The notes: a model not told the origin generated them from the sequence alone. DNA of 6,317 nucleotides from Bacteroidia bacterium (GCA_030431945.1 JAUIIF010000283.1:1-6317); one strand, 5' to 3'; shown: positions 1-5,647, numbered from the stretch's first letter. Made by a program: numbers and translations.

Positions 1-751
1 CTCCTTCCTGAATTTTCGCAACCGGCCCGCCGGCTTCCTGAACGATCAGCGGCTCGATGAATTCATCGGTTTTGCCGGCGGCGTAATTTTCCTTAATGCT
101 TGCCAGTACATCGGTGGTCGGGCTTCCCTCTCCTTTGACCATGGCGTCGTAGGCTTTCTCGATCCGTTCCCAGCGGGTGTCCCGGTCCATAGCGTAAAAG
201 CGCCCGGTGACGGAAGCCAATTTTACCGGTTGGGAAGCGATGTGCTCCGTCAGGGTTTGCAGAAAACCGTAGCCGGAGTCCGGCGCTACGTCGCGGCCGT
301 CCGTAAAGGCGTGAATAAACACTTGTTCATTCCCGGCTTCCGTGGCAATATCCGTTAGTCGCAGCAGGTGATTCAGGTGGGAATGTACGCCTCCGTCACT
401 GACCAGACCGATCAGATGGACGGCTTTATTGTTCTCCCGCGCGTAAGCGAGGGCTTCCTGCAGAGCCGGTAATTTAGCCAGTTCCCCTTCCCGGATGGCT
501 TTGTTGATCCGGGCAAAACTTTGGTAAACCACCCGGCCCGCGCCAATATTCAGGTGGCCGACTTCGGAATTGCCCATTTGCCCTTCGGGCAAGCCGACCT
601 CTTCGCCGTACGTCACCAGGGTAGCGTGGGGAGCCTCCCGGTAAATCCGATCAAAATTCGGGGTACTTGCCTGGGCAATTGCGTCGTCTGCGGGCCGGTC
701 TCCAAGTCCCCACCCATCGAGAATGACCAAAAGTGCTTTACCTGTTTTCAT
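1..751 (-). CDS. gpmI: 2,3-bisphosphoglycerate-independent phosphoglycerate mutase, N-terminal part (3' end beyond window)
   Basis: Interconverts 3-phosphoglycerate and 2-phosphoglycerate in glycolysis and gluconeogenesis, in the cytosol, using two Mn ions and a phosphoserine intermediate. I translated the minus strand from the ATG at 751-749 and it stays open for 250 codons to the window edge, about half of the usual ~510 residues. Visible family motifs: ILDGWG with metal ligand Asp12; MGNSEVGHLNIGAGR with the catalytic Ser62; SDGGVHSH (residues 118-125, His123); FTDGRD (149-154, Arg153 and Asp154); GRFYAMDRD (183-191). These sit at or within one residue of the Geobacillus enzyme's numbering. 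The second metal cluster and the C-terminus lie off the window. The start is supported by correct spacing to Asp12 and by a promoter-like box 23 bases upstream. No damage is visible, and its neighbours suggest no functional link. Confidence 0.97.
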   Translation of the reverse strand, partial: MKTGKALLVILDGWGLGDRPADDAIAQASTPNFDRIYREAPHATLVTYGEEVGLPEGQMGNSEVGHLNIGAGRVVYQSFARINKAIREGELAKLPALQEALAYARENNKAVHLIGLVSDGGVHSHLNHLLRLTDIATEAGNEQVFIHAFTDGRDVAPDSGYGFLQTLTEHIASQPVKLASVTGRFYAMDRDTRWERIEKAYDAMVKGEGSPTTDVLASIKENYAAGKTDEFIEPLIVQEAGGPVAKIQEG

Positions 752-774
752 ACGGAAAGGTTATTTTTTCGGTG

Positions 775-782
775 CGAAGGTA
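775..782 (-). promoter_or_regulatory. Candidate -7 box of the gpmI promoter (TACCTTCG)
   Basis: Read on the minus strand, TACCTTCG matches the Bacteroidota TAnnTTTG -7 element except for C in place of the third T. It ends 23 bases before the gpmI ATG, which would give a leader of roughly 15-20 nt. A TTTTG lies upstream on the same strand (802-798), but the spacer is only 15 bases instead of about 19, so the -33 element is doubtful. The same octamer precedes the glycosyltransferase gene in this window, which supports it being a real promoter word in this genome. Confidence 0.45.
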
Positions 783-809
783 CGGTCTTTCGATCGGCAA
801 AAGTCTACT

Positions 810-853
810 GGCCGCAGCGGTGTTAACCCTTTACTTTGTTTGCACCTGCGGCC
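810..853. repeat. 8-bp inverted repeat in the divergent gap
   Basis: GGCCGCAG at 810-817 is the perfect reverse complement of CTGCGGCC at 846-853, with 28 bases between. The spacer contains the palindrome GTTAAC (822-827) and TTACTTTG (831-838), a near-match to a plus-strand -7 box. It lies upstream of the gpmI promoter candidate. It could be a regulator site or a small hairpin, and a GC-rich chance repeat cannot be excluded. Confidence 0.3.
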
Positions 854-943
854 GCGCCAAAAGGTATGCGCGTGGGTGAAAAATGCCCTTTTCTGTCCAA
901 TTGTCTGAAAATCAACACAAAATATTAACCCTTTCTTAGCAAT

Positions 944-967
944 CCCCATGGGCATGGGGGCGTTTTT
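944..967 (+). terminator. Terminator-like hairpin plus T-run in the divergent gap
   Basis: CCCCATG (944-950) and CATGGGG (953-959) are perfect inverted repeats. As RNA they would form a 6-bp stem with a GGGC loop, followed by GCG and five T residues (963-967). The form is that of a short rho-independent terminator on the plus strand. Its position is odd, because no plus-strand gene lies upstream in this divergent gap. It could end a small unannotated RNA or block antisense transcription from the gpmI side, or be a regulatory palindrome. Confidence 0.35.
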
Positions 968-987
968 AGCACGACATTATTGTGACA

Positions 988-1018
988 TTTGTGGCAACAA
1001 ACGTCTAAAGTATAGTCA
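988..1018 (+). promoter_or_regulatory. Weak candidate promoter for the DUF4783 gene
   Basis: TTTG at 988-991 matches the Bacteroidota -33 element, and exactly 19 bases later comes TATAGTCA (1011-1018), which shares TA and one T with the -7 consensus TAnnTTTG. The spacing is right but the -7 match is poor. If used, transcription would start near 1023, leaving a leader of about 90 nt that begins with the hairpin at 1021-1051. Confidence 0.25.
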
Positions 1019-1020
1019 TT

Positions 1021-1051
1021 CAACCCACCAATGGCCCCTGCGGCCGGGTTG
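1021..1051 (+). other. Leader hairpin upstream of the DUF4783 gene
   Basis: CAACCC (1021-1026) pairs with GGGTTG (1046-1051), and inside it GGCC (1033-1036) pairs with GGCC (1042-1045). This leaves a five-base loop and a six-base bulge on the 5' side. Ten base pairs, mostly G-C, make it stable on paper. It lies 64-94 bases upstream of the start codon, so it could protect the 5' end of the mRNA or bind a regulator. The function is inference. Confidence 0.3.
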
Positions 1052-1114
1052 AACCTTCGGTAACCGACCATTTCTCAACAGTAATGGTTTTTTGGGTCAC
1101 CAAAATTTTATCCC

Positions 1115-1510
1115 ATGAAAACGCTTCTCTTTCTTTACCTGGCCACTTTCAGCGTGCTCGCTCCCGATACGGAGCAAAAACCGCTGGCCCTCGACGATGT
1201 TTGCCGCGCCATTGGCGCCGGCAATATTGATCAATTAGCTTCCGTCATGGATACTGAGGTTGAACTCAGCATCATTGACCAGGAAGACCTGTACAGCCGC
1301 GACCAGGCAGTAGCTGCGCTAAGAAAGTTTTTTGGCGAGTGCTCGCCCAGTAGCTTTGGCAAAGTCCACCAGGGAGCTTCCAAGACGGCGGATGCGGAGT
1401 ACTGTATTGGTACGCTTGCTACGGCAAAAGGCCCCTTCCGGGTCTACGTCTACGTGGCTAAGCAGGGCAACGGCGTGTTGTTGCAGGAATTAAGATTTGA
1501 GCGGGAATGA
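1115..1510 (+). CDS. Small exported DUF4783-like (NTF2-fold-like) protein
   Basis: A 131-residue protein with a likely signal peptide: Lys2 is followed by the hydrophobic stretch LLFLYLATFSVLA, with a plausible cleavage after Ala16. The mature part resembles the Bacteroidota DUF4783 family: an N-terminal helix (residues 26-46), VELSIIDQEDLYSRDQA (49-65) followed by a helix ending KFF, SFGKVHQGASK (80-90), then the strands YCIGTLAT and FRVYVYV and the terminal LLQELRFERE. The order of helices and strands fits a small alpha+beta cone fold like NTF2. The DUF4783 call is from memory of the family pattern. No catalytic residues are known, and the biochemical role is unknown. Cys30, Cys76 and Cys97 are in the exported part. 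A strong terminator follows within 30 bases, so the gene is transcribed alone or ends its transcript. No Shine-Dalgarno is seen. Confidence 0.85.
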   Translation: MKTLLFLYLATFSVLAPDTEQKPLALDDVCRAIGAGNIDQLASVMDTEVELSIIDQEDLYSRDQAVAALRKFFGECSPSSFGKVHQGASKTADAEYCIGTLATAKGPFRVYVYVAKQGNGVLLQELRFERE

Positions 1511-1537
1511 TTGTTCCCCACTCCAGGTTAAATGATG

Positions 1538-1571
1538 GCCGCTCCGATGAATCATCGGAGCGGCTTTTTTT
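1538..1571 (+). terminator. Strong intrinsic terminator of the DUF4783 gene
   Basis: GCCGCTCCGATGA (1538-1550) is the exact reverse complement of TCATCGGAGCGGC (1552-1564). This gives a 12-bp G-C-rich stem with a three-base loop, immediately followed by seven T residues (1565-1571). It begins 27 bases after the DUF4783 stop codon. This is a textbook rho-independent terminator and isolates that gene from the metalloprotease downstream. Confidence 0.93.
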
Positions 1572-1640
1572 ATTTCTCCCGCAAAATATTATTCTGCTAC
1601 CGTTCACTAAACGCGTCAGCCTAAGTAAAATCTTGGCCAG

Positions 1641-1670
1641 GGTAACGCGTTACCTTTGCGCTAACGTTAG
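1641..1670 (+). promoter_or_regulatory. Consensus -7 box overlapped by a 14-bp palindrome (putative operator)
   Basis: TACCTTTG at 1651-1658 is a perfect match to the Bacteroidota TAnnTTTG element. The perfect palindrome GGTAACGCGTTACC (1641-1654) overlaps its first half. A second perfect palindrome, CTAACGTTAG (1661-1670), lies where transcription should start. The half-sites GTAACG and CTAACG are alike, and another ACGCGT sits 34 bases upstream (1611-1616). A homodimeric repressor bound here would cover the promoter. A TTG at 1633-1635 is only 15 bases from the -7 box, so the -33 element is not convincing. No start codon follows closely; the transcript would run into the structured region or, as a ~330-nt leader, to the protease gene. 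Confidence 0.45.
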
Positions 1671-1784
1671 TACAGACGACCTGATTTTTATCGGAACTGA
1701 AACACAATATTGAGGCGCAAAAAGCACCGTAAGATTTTCATTTGTAAGCGCGTCTACGATTATCCCATCGAACATATTGGTTTA

Positions 1785-1840
1785 GCCACAGTCTTCCCCG
1801 TGGCCTAATGTGGCACCTTCCCTCGCCAGGCCAACCTTTT
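1785..1840 (+). ncRNA. Possible structured leader or small RNA 3' end with attenuator-like hairpins
   Basis: TGGCCT (1801-1806) pairs with AGGCCA (1828-1833), extended inside by GGC (1812-1814) with GCC (1825-1827), and TTTTT follows at 1836-1840: a weak intrinsic-terminator shape. GCCAC at 1785-1789 can pair with GTGGC at 1800-1804, and GCCACA (1785-1790) can pair with TGTGGC (1809-1814). Both pairings would break up the terminator stem. Such mutually exclusive pairings are the hallmark of attenuators, but short GC-rich repeats can give this by chance. If transcription starts near 1665, the product would be about 175 nt. No known RNA family was recognised. Confidence 0.25.
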
Positions 1841-1913
1841 TCTCATCGCCGGATAGTTGCCTAGGGCACTTGCACTTTACCCCCCGGTAAGGTAACAGGC
1901 TTGCACGCCCTGC

Positions 1914-1944
1914 TCTGACACTAATCTGGTTATTACTAAATTTG
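1914..1944 (+). promoter_or_regulatory. Likely proximal promoter of the metalloprotease gene
   Basis: TAAATTTG (1937-1944) matches the Bacteroidota -7 consensus TAnnTTTG perfectly. Exactly 19 bases upstream is TCTG (1914-1917), one mismatch from the -33 element TTTG. Transcription would begin near 1950, giving a leader of about 43 nt. GTGAC (1944-1948) and GTCAC (1966-1970) form a small inverted repeat around the expected start site. This is the best-spaced promoter in the window. Confidence 0.55.
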
Positions 1945-1992
1945 TGACGCTGTCCCAATGGCCGTGTCACTCTCTACACGCTGAAATAAACC

Positions 1993-4464
1993 ATGTTTAC
2001 AAAATTTAACCTATTTCACAACACCCAGGTGTTGGCAGTACTTCTTTGTACGCTACTTCCATTTTCACTCCTCTTCGGCCAGTCGAAAAACCTGTTGCGG
2101 CCAGTAAATAACAAACAGGAGACGGCAGCCCTGATCAATCAGGAGATCACCAGTTTTGGCCTGCTGGAGATGGATGCCGAAGATTATTCCCAACTCGTTG
2201 GCACCGCTCCGGCCGCATGGTCATTGACCTTGCCGGCCACGGTGGGCATCAATCCGGAAATAACCCTGGAGCTGAAGAAGAATGATTTTCTTCGCGCAGA
2301 CTTCAGGCTGCGCAGGGCTTCCGACGGCCAGGCCATTACCCAGCCGGACCTCGGTCAGCACTACGTTGGCGAAGTCGCCGGGTACCCCGGCAGCAAGGTG
2401 GCCCTAAGCCTGCTGGAACAGGAGCTGACCGCCACCATCACCTATGCAGGTGGTGAGCGGCTGGCCCTGGGGAAGGTGGGCAACCAGGCTGCGAAAAGCG
2501 CTGTTGCCACCTATTTGCTGTTCCAGGATCGTCAGCTGGCCGACAAACAGGAGTTTGACTGTGGCACCCCCGATACCGGGATACCTTACACCAGTAAGGA
2601 ACTCACCCGGGCGGCGGCGGATAAATCTTCCGGCGGTTGTGTGGATCTCTATTTTGAAATCGACTACGACATTTTCTTCGATAAAGGAAGCGTGGAAGCA
2701 GCCGCCCAGCACCTGGCGGCCAACTTCAACGAAGTCAGCCTGCTCTACGCCGACATCAACGTTGACCTGAAGCTGAGCGAGGTATTCGTCTGGGACATTT
2801 TCAGCCCTTATTTCGGGACGACAAGCAGCGCCATGCTGTCCCAATTTCAGGCCAATCGTACCTCCTTTAACGGTGATCTTGCCCAACTGGTCAGTTACCA
2901 GGCCAGCGGTGGAATTGCCGTTCTCGACGGTCTCTGCCACCCCTTAACGGCGGCCCGGATGAGCTTTTCGAGTATTCATTCCAACTTTGCGGCAGTACCG
3001 GTTTACAGCTGGTCTACCATGGTGATTGCCCACGAGCTCGGCCACCTGCTCGGCAGCCAGCATACCCACGCCTGCGTCTGGAACGGTAACAACACGGCCA
3101 TTGATGGTTGTGCCGGCCTTACCGAAGGCCTCTGCGGTACGCCGGGAATTCCCGTTAATGGCGGCACCATCATGTCTTACTGTCATTTACGCCCTCAGGG
3201 CATCAACTTTGAACTCGGTTTCGGCCTTCAGCCCAGTGCGGTAATCGCCAACCGGGTGGCCGCAGCGCAGGGGTGCGTTCAGGCTACTTGCGCAAACGGC
3301 GGCGGTGGCAACGGCGGCGGCGGCAACGGAGGAGATGATGATGATGATGACGACGACGATGATCCGATGCCGGTTTCCTGCGACCAGCAAACCGTTTACG
3401 TCAATGTCACCCTCGATGATTTTGGCATGGAGACCGTCTGGAAACTCCGCACCGAGACCGGAACCGTACTGGCCACCGGAGGCCCCTACCCCAAAAAGCA
3501 GAAAGGGAAGGTAATGCGGGACACCGTCTGTGTGATCGACGGTTGCTACGTTTTCGAAATTATGGATACTGACGGAGACGGCATTTGCTGTACCTACGGG
3601 CAGGGAAGGTTCGAACTACGGGATTCCTCCGGAACGGTCATCGTCCCTAACCAGGCCTTTGATACCCTTGCCATTGCTGATTTCTGTCTCCCAGAAGTGG
3701 CGCCCGACGACGATGATGACGACGACGACAATTCCGATTGTGAGGTAATTGACTTCATCCAGAACCCGGTAGTGACCTACGGCACCAACCAGGACGAAGG
3801 CGACGTCAACATCATCAGCAATAACGAGATAATGCTCGAAAACAATGCCTGGAAAGCCATCCTGATCGACTACACCGTCACGCCGGACACCTGGATCTCG
3901 TTCTGGTTTAAATCCACCAAACAGGGCGAAGTACACGGAATCGGACTGGACGACAACGAAGTTCTCTCCTCCAACCTCACCTTCCGGGTGTACGGTACCC
4001 AGGGCTGGGGTATCGGGGACTTCAACAATTACCCCGGTGACGGTACCTGGCACTTTTACCAGATCCCGGTAGGGCAATTCTACACCTTAGATGCGGCTTA
4101 CCTTTTCTTCACCTCCGACCATGACGTGGGTACCGGTGATGGCAACAGTTACTTCCGCGATGTTGCGCTTACGGAAGGCGCGCCCTGTGGTGGTCCGGCG
4201 GCACTGCCGGAATCACCTGCCCCTGAGCACCACCCTTTACCGGCTTTGCGCCTGACCCCGAATCCGGCCAGTACCACGGTGAAGGTGACCCTGCCTGCCC
4301 AGTGGGCGAAAACGTCTTACCGCGTCATCGACCTGGCGGGGCGGACGGTCATTACCGGAGAAACGCAGGATGCTGCCTTTCAGCTGTCCGTAGCCGATTT
4401 GCCGAACGGCACCTACGTCCTGCGTGCAGGGGCCGCAAGCCGGCGTTTTATCGTGGCCCGCTAA
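1993..4464 (+). CDS. Secreted reprolysin-like zinc metalloprotease with T9SS C-terminal sorting domain
   Basis: An 823-residue exported protease, predicted to be secreted by the type IX system and released or anchored at the cell surface. Architecture: signal peptide (1-29, probable cut before Gln30); propeptide (about 30-215) with Cys190 in DCGT, possibly a cysteine switch; catalytic domain (about 216-432) with HELGHLLGSQH at 347-357 (zinc ligands His347, His351, His357; catalytic Glu348) and Met-turn TIMSY (Met394), the metzincin layout of M12B-like enzymes; a Gly/Asn-rich linker (435-447) and ten Asp (448-457); a Cys-bounded beta-domain (463-565) with DTDGDG at 525-530, which looks like a calcium loop; eight Asp (572-579); a second beta-sandwich (583-732), resembling carbohydrate-binding-type modules; and the T9SS domain (752-823) with TPNPAS, VIDLAGR and LPNGTYVLR. 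The substrate is unknown. The gene is monocistronic, with its own promoter and terminator. Confidence 0.92.
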   Translation: MFTKFNLFHNTQVLAVLLCTLLPFSLLFGQSKNLLRPVNNKQETAALINQEITSFGLLEMDAEDYSQLVGTAPAAWSLTLPATVGINPEITLELKKNDFLRADFRLRRASDGQAITQPDLGQHYVGEVAGYPGSKVALSLLEQELTATITYAGGERLALGKVGNQAAKSAVATYLLFQDRQLADKQEFDCGTPDTGIPYTSKELTRAAADKSSGGCVDLYFEIDYDIFFDKGSVEAAAQHLAANFNEVSLLYADINVDLKLSEVFVWDIFSPYFGTTSSAMLSQFQANRTSFNGDLAQLVSYQASGGIAVLDGLCHPLTAARMSFSSIHSNFAAVPVYSWSTMVIAHELGHLLGSQHTHACVWNGNNTAIDGCAGLTEGLCGTPGIPVNGGTIMSYCHLRPQGINFELGFGLQPSAVIANRVAAAQGCVQATCANGGGGNGGGGNGGDDDDDDDDDDPMPVSCDQQTVYVNVTLDDFGMETVWKLRTETGTVLATGGPYPKKQKGKVMRDTVCVIDGCYVFEIMDTDGDGICCTYGQGRFELRDSSGTVIVPNQAFDTLAIADFCLPEVAPDDDDDDDDNSDCEVIDFIQNPVVTYGTNQDEGDVNIISNNEIMLENNAWKAILIDYTVTPDTWISFWFKSTKQGEVHGIGLDDNEVLSSNLTFRVYGTQGWGIGDFNNYPGDGTWHFYQIPVGQFYTLDAAYLFFTSDHDVGTGDGNSYFRDVALTEGAPCGGPAALPESPAPEHHPLPALRLTPNPASTTVKVTLPAQWAKTSYRVIDLAGRTVITGETQDAAFQLSVADLPNGTYVLRAGAASRRFIVAR
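3295..3363 (+). repeat. In-frame Gly/Asn pentad repeat followed by a (GAT/GAC)10 tract
   Basis: From 3295 the codons read NGGGG twice and then NGG. Ten consecutive Asp codons follow (3334-3363): five GAT, three GAC, two GAT. The tract encodes a flexible glycine hinge joined to a highly acidic stretch between the catalytic and first accessory domains. The unit is three bases, so slippage would change linker length without breaking the frame. Confidence 0.85.
3706..3729 (+). repeat. Second in-frame (GAC/GAT)8 tract
   Basis: Eight consecutive Asp codons (two GAC, two GAT, four GAC) encode residues 572-579 and separate the first accessory domain from the second. The codon pattern differs from that of the first tract, so recent copying of one from the other is not evident. 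Confidence 0.85.
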
Positions 4465-4475
4465 CCGTTAACTGA

Positions 4476-4590
4476 GGTAAACCTGGCCCGGGCACCCCCG
4501 GTGCTTTTTATTGACGGCTGCATTTTCTGCCGTGCGGATCAGAAAAAACAACTCGTCAATTTTTCACCGCTGGTGCCCGGGTCAGGTACC
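4476..4590. repeat. Long imperfect inverted repeat filling the convergent gap
   Basis: Nested arms pair in order: GGT 4476-4478 with ACC 4588-4590 (AA bulge); 4481-4496 with 4572-4587 (15 of 16 complementary, the other a G-T); CGGTG 4499-4503 with CACCG 4565-4569; ATTGACG 4510-4516 with CGTCAAT 4554-4560; and TTTTCTG 4523-4529 with CAGAAAA 4540-4546. Only small internal loops interrupt it. RNA from either strand could fold into a hairpin about 115 nt long. It starts 11 bases after the protease stop codon and ends 21 bases before the glycosyltransferase stop codon. A shared bidirectional transcription barrier is the simplest reading. No clear target-site duplication flanks it. Confidence 0.75.
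4492..4509 (+). terminator. Intrinsic terminator of the metalloprotease gene
   Basis: GCACC (4492-4496), a CCC loop and GGTGC (4500-4504) form a short G-C-rich stem followed directly by five T residues (4505-4509), 28 bases after the stop codon. It lies within the left arm of the longer inverted repeat, so GCACC can pair either locally or with the distant GGTGC at 4572-4576. The minus strand has a similar local CACC-AGC-GGTG stem, but A residues rather than T follow it. Confidence 0.65.
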
Positions 4591-4611
4591 GCTGCGACCT
4601 GCTCTGGCCGG

Positions 4612-5643
4612 TCAGTCCCTCCACTTTTGCAGCAGCTGTGTGGCAGCGGCAGCGATAGCTGCCGGATCCTGATCTTTGATGCAGCGAAAGTGTCCTTGCG
4701 GGCATTTTTGAAAGCCGATCTTTGAGCAAGGGCGGCAGGAAAGTCCCCGTACTTCCTGCCGCCTTTCTTTTTCCTCCGCTTCCTGACCGGGCAGGTAGGG
4801 GTACATCCCCAGGTCAGGGACCGTATTGCCCCATACGCTGATCATGGGTTTACGGAAAGCGGCGGCAACGTGCATCAGCCCCGTATCGTGGGTAACGACC
4901 AGGGTGGCCTGACGGACGAGGCTGGCGGAACCCGCCAGGGAAAAATTGCCGCAGGCATTGTGTACCTGCGGGCCGGATTGTGCAGCAATGCGGGCGCCAG
5001 CTTCCTGCTCTGCCGGGCCGCCCAGCAGCAGCACTGGCTGGTGCAGTTGTTGGCAAAATTCGATCATTTGGGGCTCCGTCAGTCGTTTGGTGGCGTGGGC
5101 GGCACCAATAACAAAAGCAACGTACTGGAGCGGGAACCCCGCTGCTTCCAGATCGACTTCCTCTGCGGGGGTAATAAAATAGTCCAGTCCCCTGCCATCA
5201 TTGGTTACCCCCAGCGCGGCAACGGTGCTCAGGTAACGATCTACAATGTGTACGGAGGGCATCCGGTTGATGCCGAAACGCGTCAGCAGGAACTTGCGAA
5301 AATTCAGTTTGGGGAAAGTATACGTTTGCGGGCGCGGACGCAGGTGCCGGGCTGCGTTGAGGGCAAGCCGGACTTTAAGCTCCCGGGTCCTCAGGTTACC
5401 GTGTAAATCGATGACGTAGGAGAAACGCTCCTGCAGCAGGGTAGCCGTGAGTTCGTGGACCTCCTTTTCGATGGTCCACAGCTGATCGATGTAGGGATTG
5501 TCGCGTAGTACACCGGCGAAGGACTGCTTGGTCAGAAAATGAACCTCCAGGTCCGTCTGCTGCTTGAGGCAGCGGATTACGGGGGTGGTGAGTACGATAT
5601 CACCAATCGAGGAAAAGCGAATGATAAGAACCTTGCCGGACAT
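4612..5643 (-). CDS. Glycosyltransferase family 9 protein (heptosyltransferase-like)
   Basis: A 343-residue cytosolic enzyme of the GT9/GT-B type, which transfers a sugar (ADP-heptose in characterised members) to lipopolysaccharide core or another surface glycan. The N-terminal VLIIRFSSIGDIVLTTPVIR (residues 5-24, Asp15) is the typical GT9 acceptor-domain opening. YVIDLHGNLRTR (76-87) follows. The C-terminal nucleotide-sugar domain shows FVIGAAHATKRL (177-188), LLLGGPAE (205-212) and VVTHDTGLMHVAAAFRKPMISVWGNT (249-274), with the conserved D-TG-MH. Length is normal. A Cys cluster near the end (Cys303, 306, 314, 321, in a CxxC-x7-C-x6-C pattern) recalls Bacteroidota members; its role is unknown. 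The start at 5643 agrees with the GT9 opening. A promoter box lies only four bases upstream, suggesting a leaderless mRNA. Donor and acceptor cannot be read from the sequence, so no gene symbol is given. Confidence 0.93.
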   Translation of the reverse strand: MSGKVLIIRFSSIGDIVLTTPVIRCLKQQTDLEVHFLTKQSFAGVLRDNPYIDQLWTIEKEVHELTATLLQERFSYVIDLHGNLRTRELKVRLALNAARHLRPRPQTYTFPKLNFRKFLLTRFGINRMPSVHIVDRYLSTVAALGVTNDGRGLDYFITPAEEVDLEAAGFPLQYVAFVIGAAHATKRLTEPQMIEFCQQLHQPVLLLGGPAEQEAGARIAAQSGPQVHNACGNFSLAGSASLVRQATLVVTHDTGLMHVAAAFRKPMISVWGNTVPDLGMYPYLPGQEAEEKERRQEVRGLSCRPCSKIGFQKCPQGHFRCIKDQDPAAIAAAATQLLQKWRD

Positions 5644-5647
5644 GGGG

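Larger units (their letters stand above)
752..1114. other. Divergent intergenic region between gpmI and the DUF4783 gene
   Basis: This 363-base gap has no convincing gene. Three short ORFs cross it, but none has family motifs. They start inside gpmI on the opposite strand or run through the hairpins. It holds the gpmI promoter candidate (775-782), an inverted repeat (810-853), a terminator-like hairpin (944-967), a weak plus-strand promoter (988-1018) and a leader hairpin (1021-1051), each listed separately. From 1052 to 1114 I see only CGGTAACCG (1058-1066) and T-rich leader sequence. No Shine-Dalgarno precedes the ATG at 1115, which is normal for Bacteroidota. Confidence 0.6.
1572..1992. 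other. 421-bp non-coding region upstream of the metalloprotease
   Basis: No convincing gene. A plus-strand ORF (1507-1713) runs through the terminator stem and has low-complexity content. A 62-codon minus-strand ORF (1782-1970) has no recognisable motif. What can be seen: ACGCGT at 1611-1616; a palindrome cluster with a -7 box at 1641-1670; hairpins and a T-tract at 1785-1840; TTACC/GGTAA around 1877-1890; CTTGCAC repeated at 1869-1875 and 1900-1906; and a promoter at 1914-1944. The density of short inverted repeats suggests a structured RNA or a long regulated leader. No known riboswitch or tRNA pattern could be matched by eye. Confidence 0.5.

Noticed and set aside
993..1008. GCAAC and CGTCTAA as an ECF sigma factor promoter
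   Set aside because: The two elements are only three bases apart, whereas ECF promoters need a spacer of about 16 bases.
1507..1713. 68-codon plus-strand ORF after the DUF4783 gene
   Set aside because: It overlaps the DUF4783 stop codon and reads straight through the strong terminator and the operator-like palindrome. It has no recognisable protein features.
1780..1900. Cobalamin-riboswitch-like pieces on the minus strand (GGGAAGGTGCC, GCCAC)
   Set aside because: The order and the conserved core of that riboswitch are missing, and the strand points away from the protease gene.
1782..1970. 62-codon minus-strand ORF in the non-coding gap
   Set aside because: No motif, no promoter box and no conserved-looking segment. 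The same bases are better explained by short RNA-like inverted repeats.
2404..2940. 178-codon minus-strand ORF opposite the metalloprotease
   Set aside because: It lies wholly within the catalytic and propeptide coding region, has no family motifs, and its content is explained as the antisense of the real gene.
3616..4077. 153-codon minus-strand ORF with a Val/Ile-rich run
   Set aside because: The Val/Ile run is the antisense reading of the Asp codon tract. There is no start context or recognisable domain.
4476..4590. The inverted repeat as a miniature transposable element
   Set aside because: No target-site duplication is visible at either end, and the arms pair almost to the centre instead of only at the termini. 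It is kept as a structural repeat instead.
4870..5406. 178-codon plus-strand ORF inside the glycosyltransferase
   Set aside because: It is antisense to a clear GT9 enzyme, without motifs of its own.
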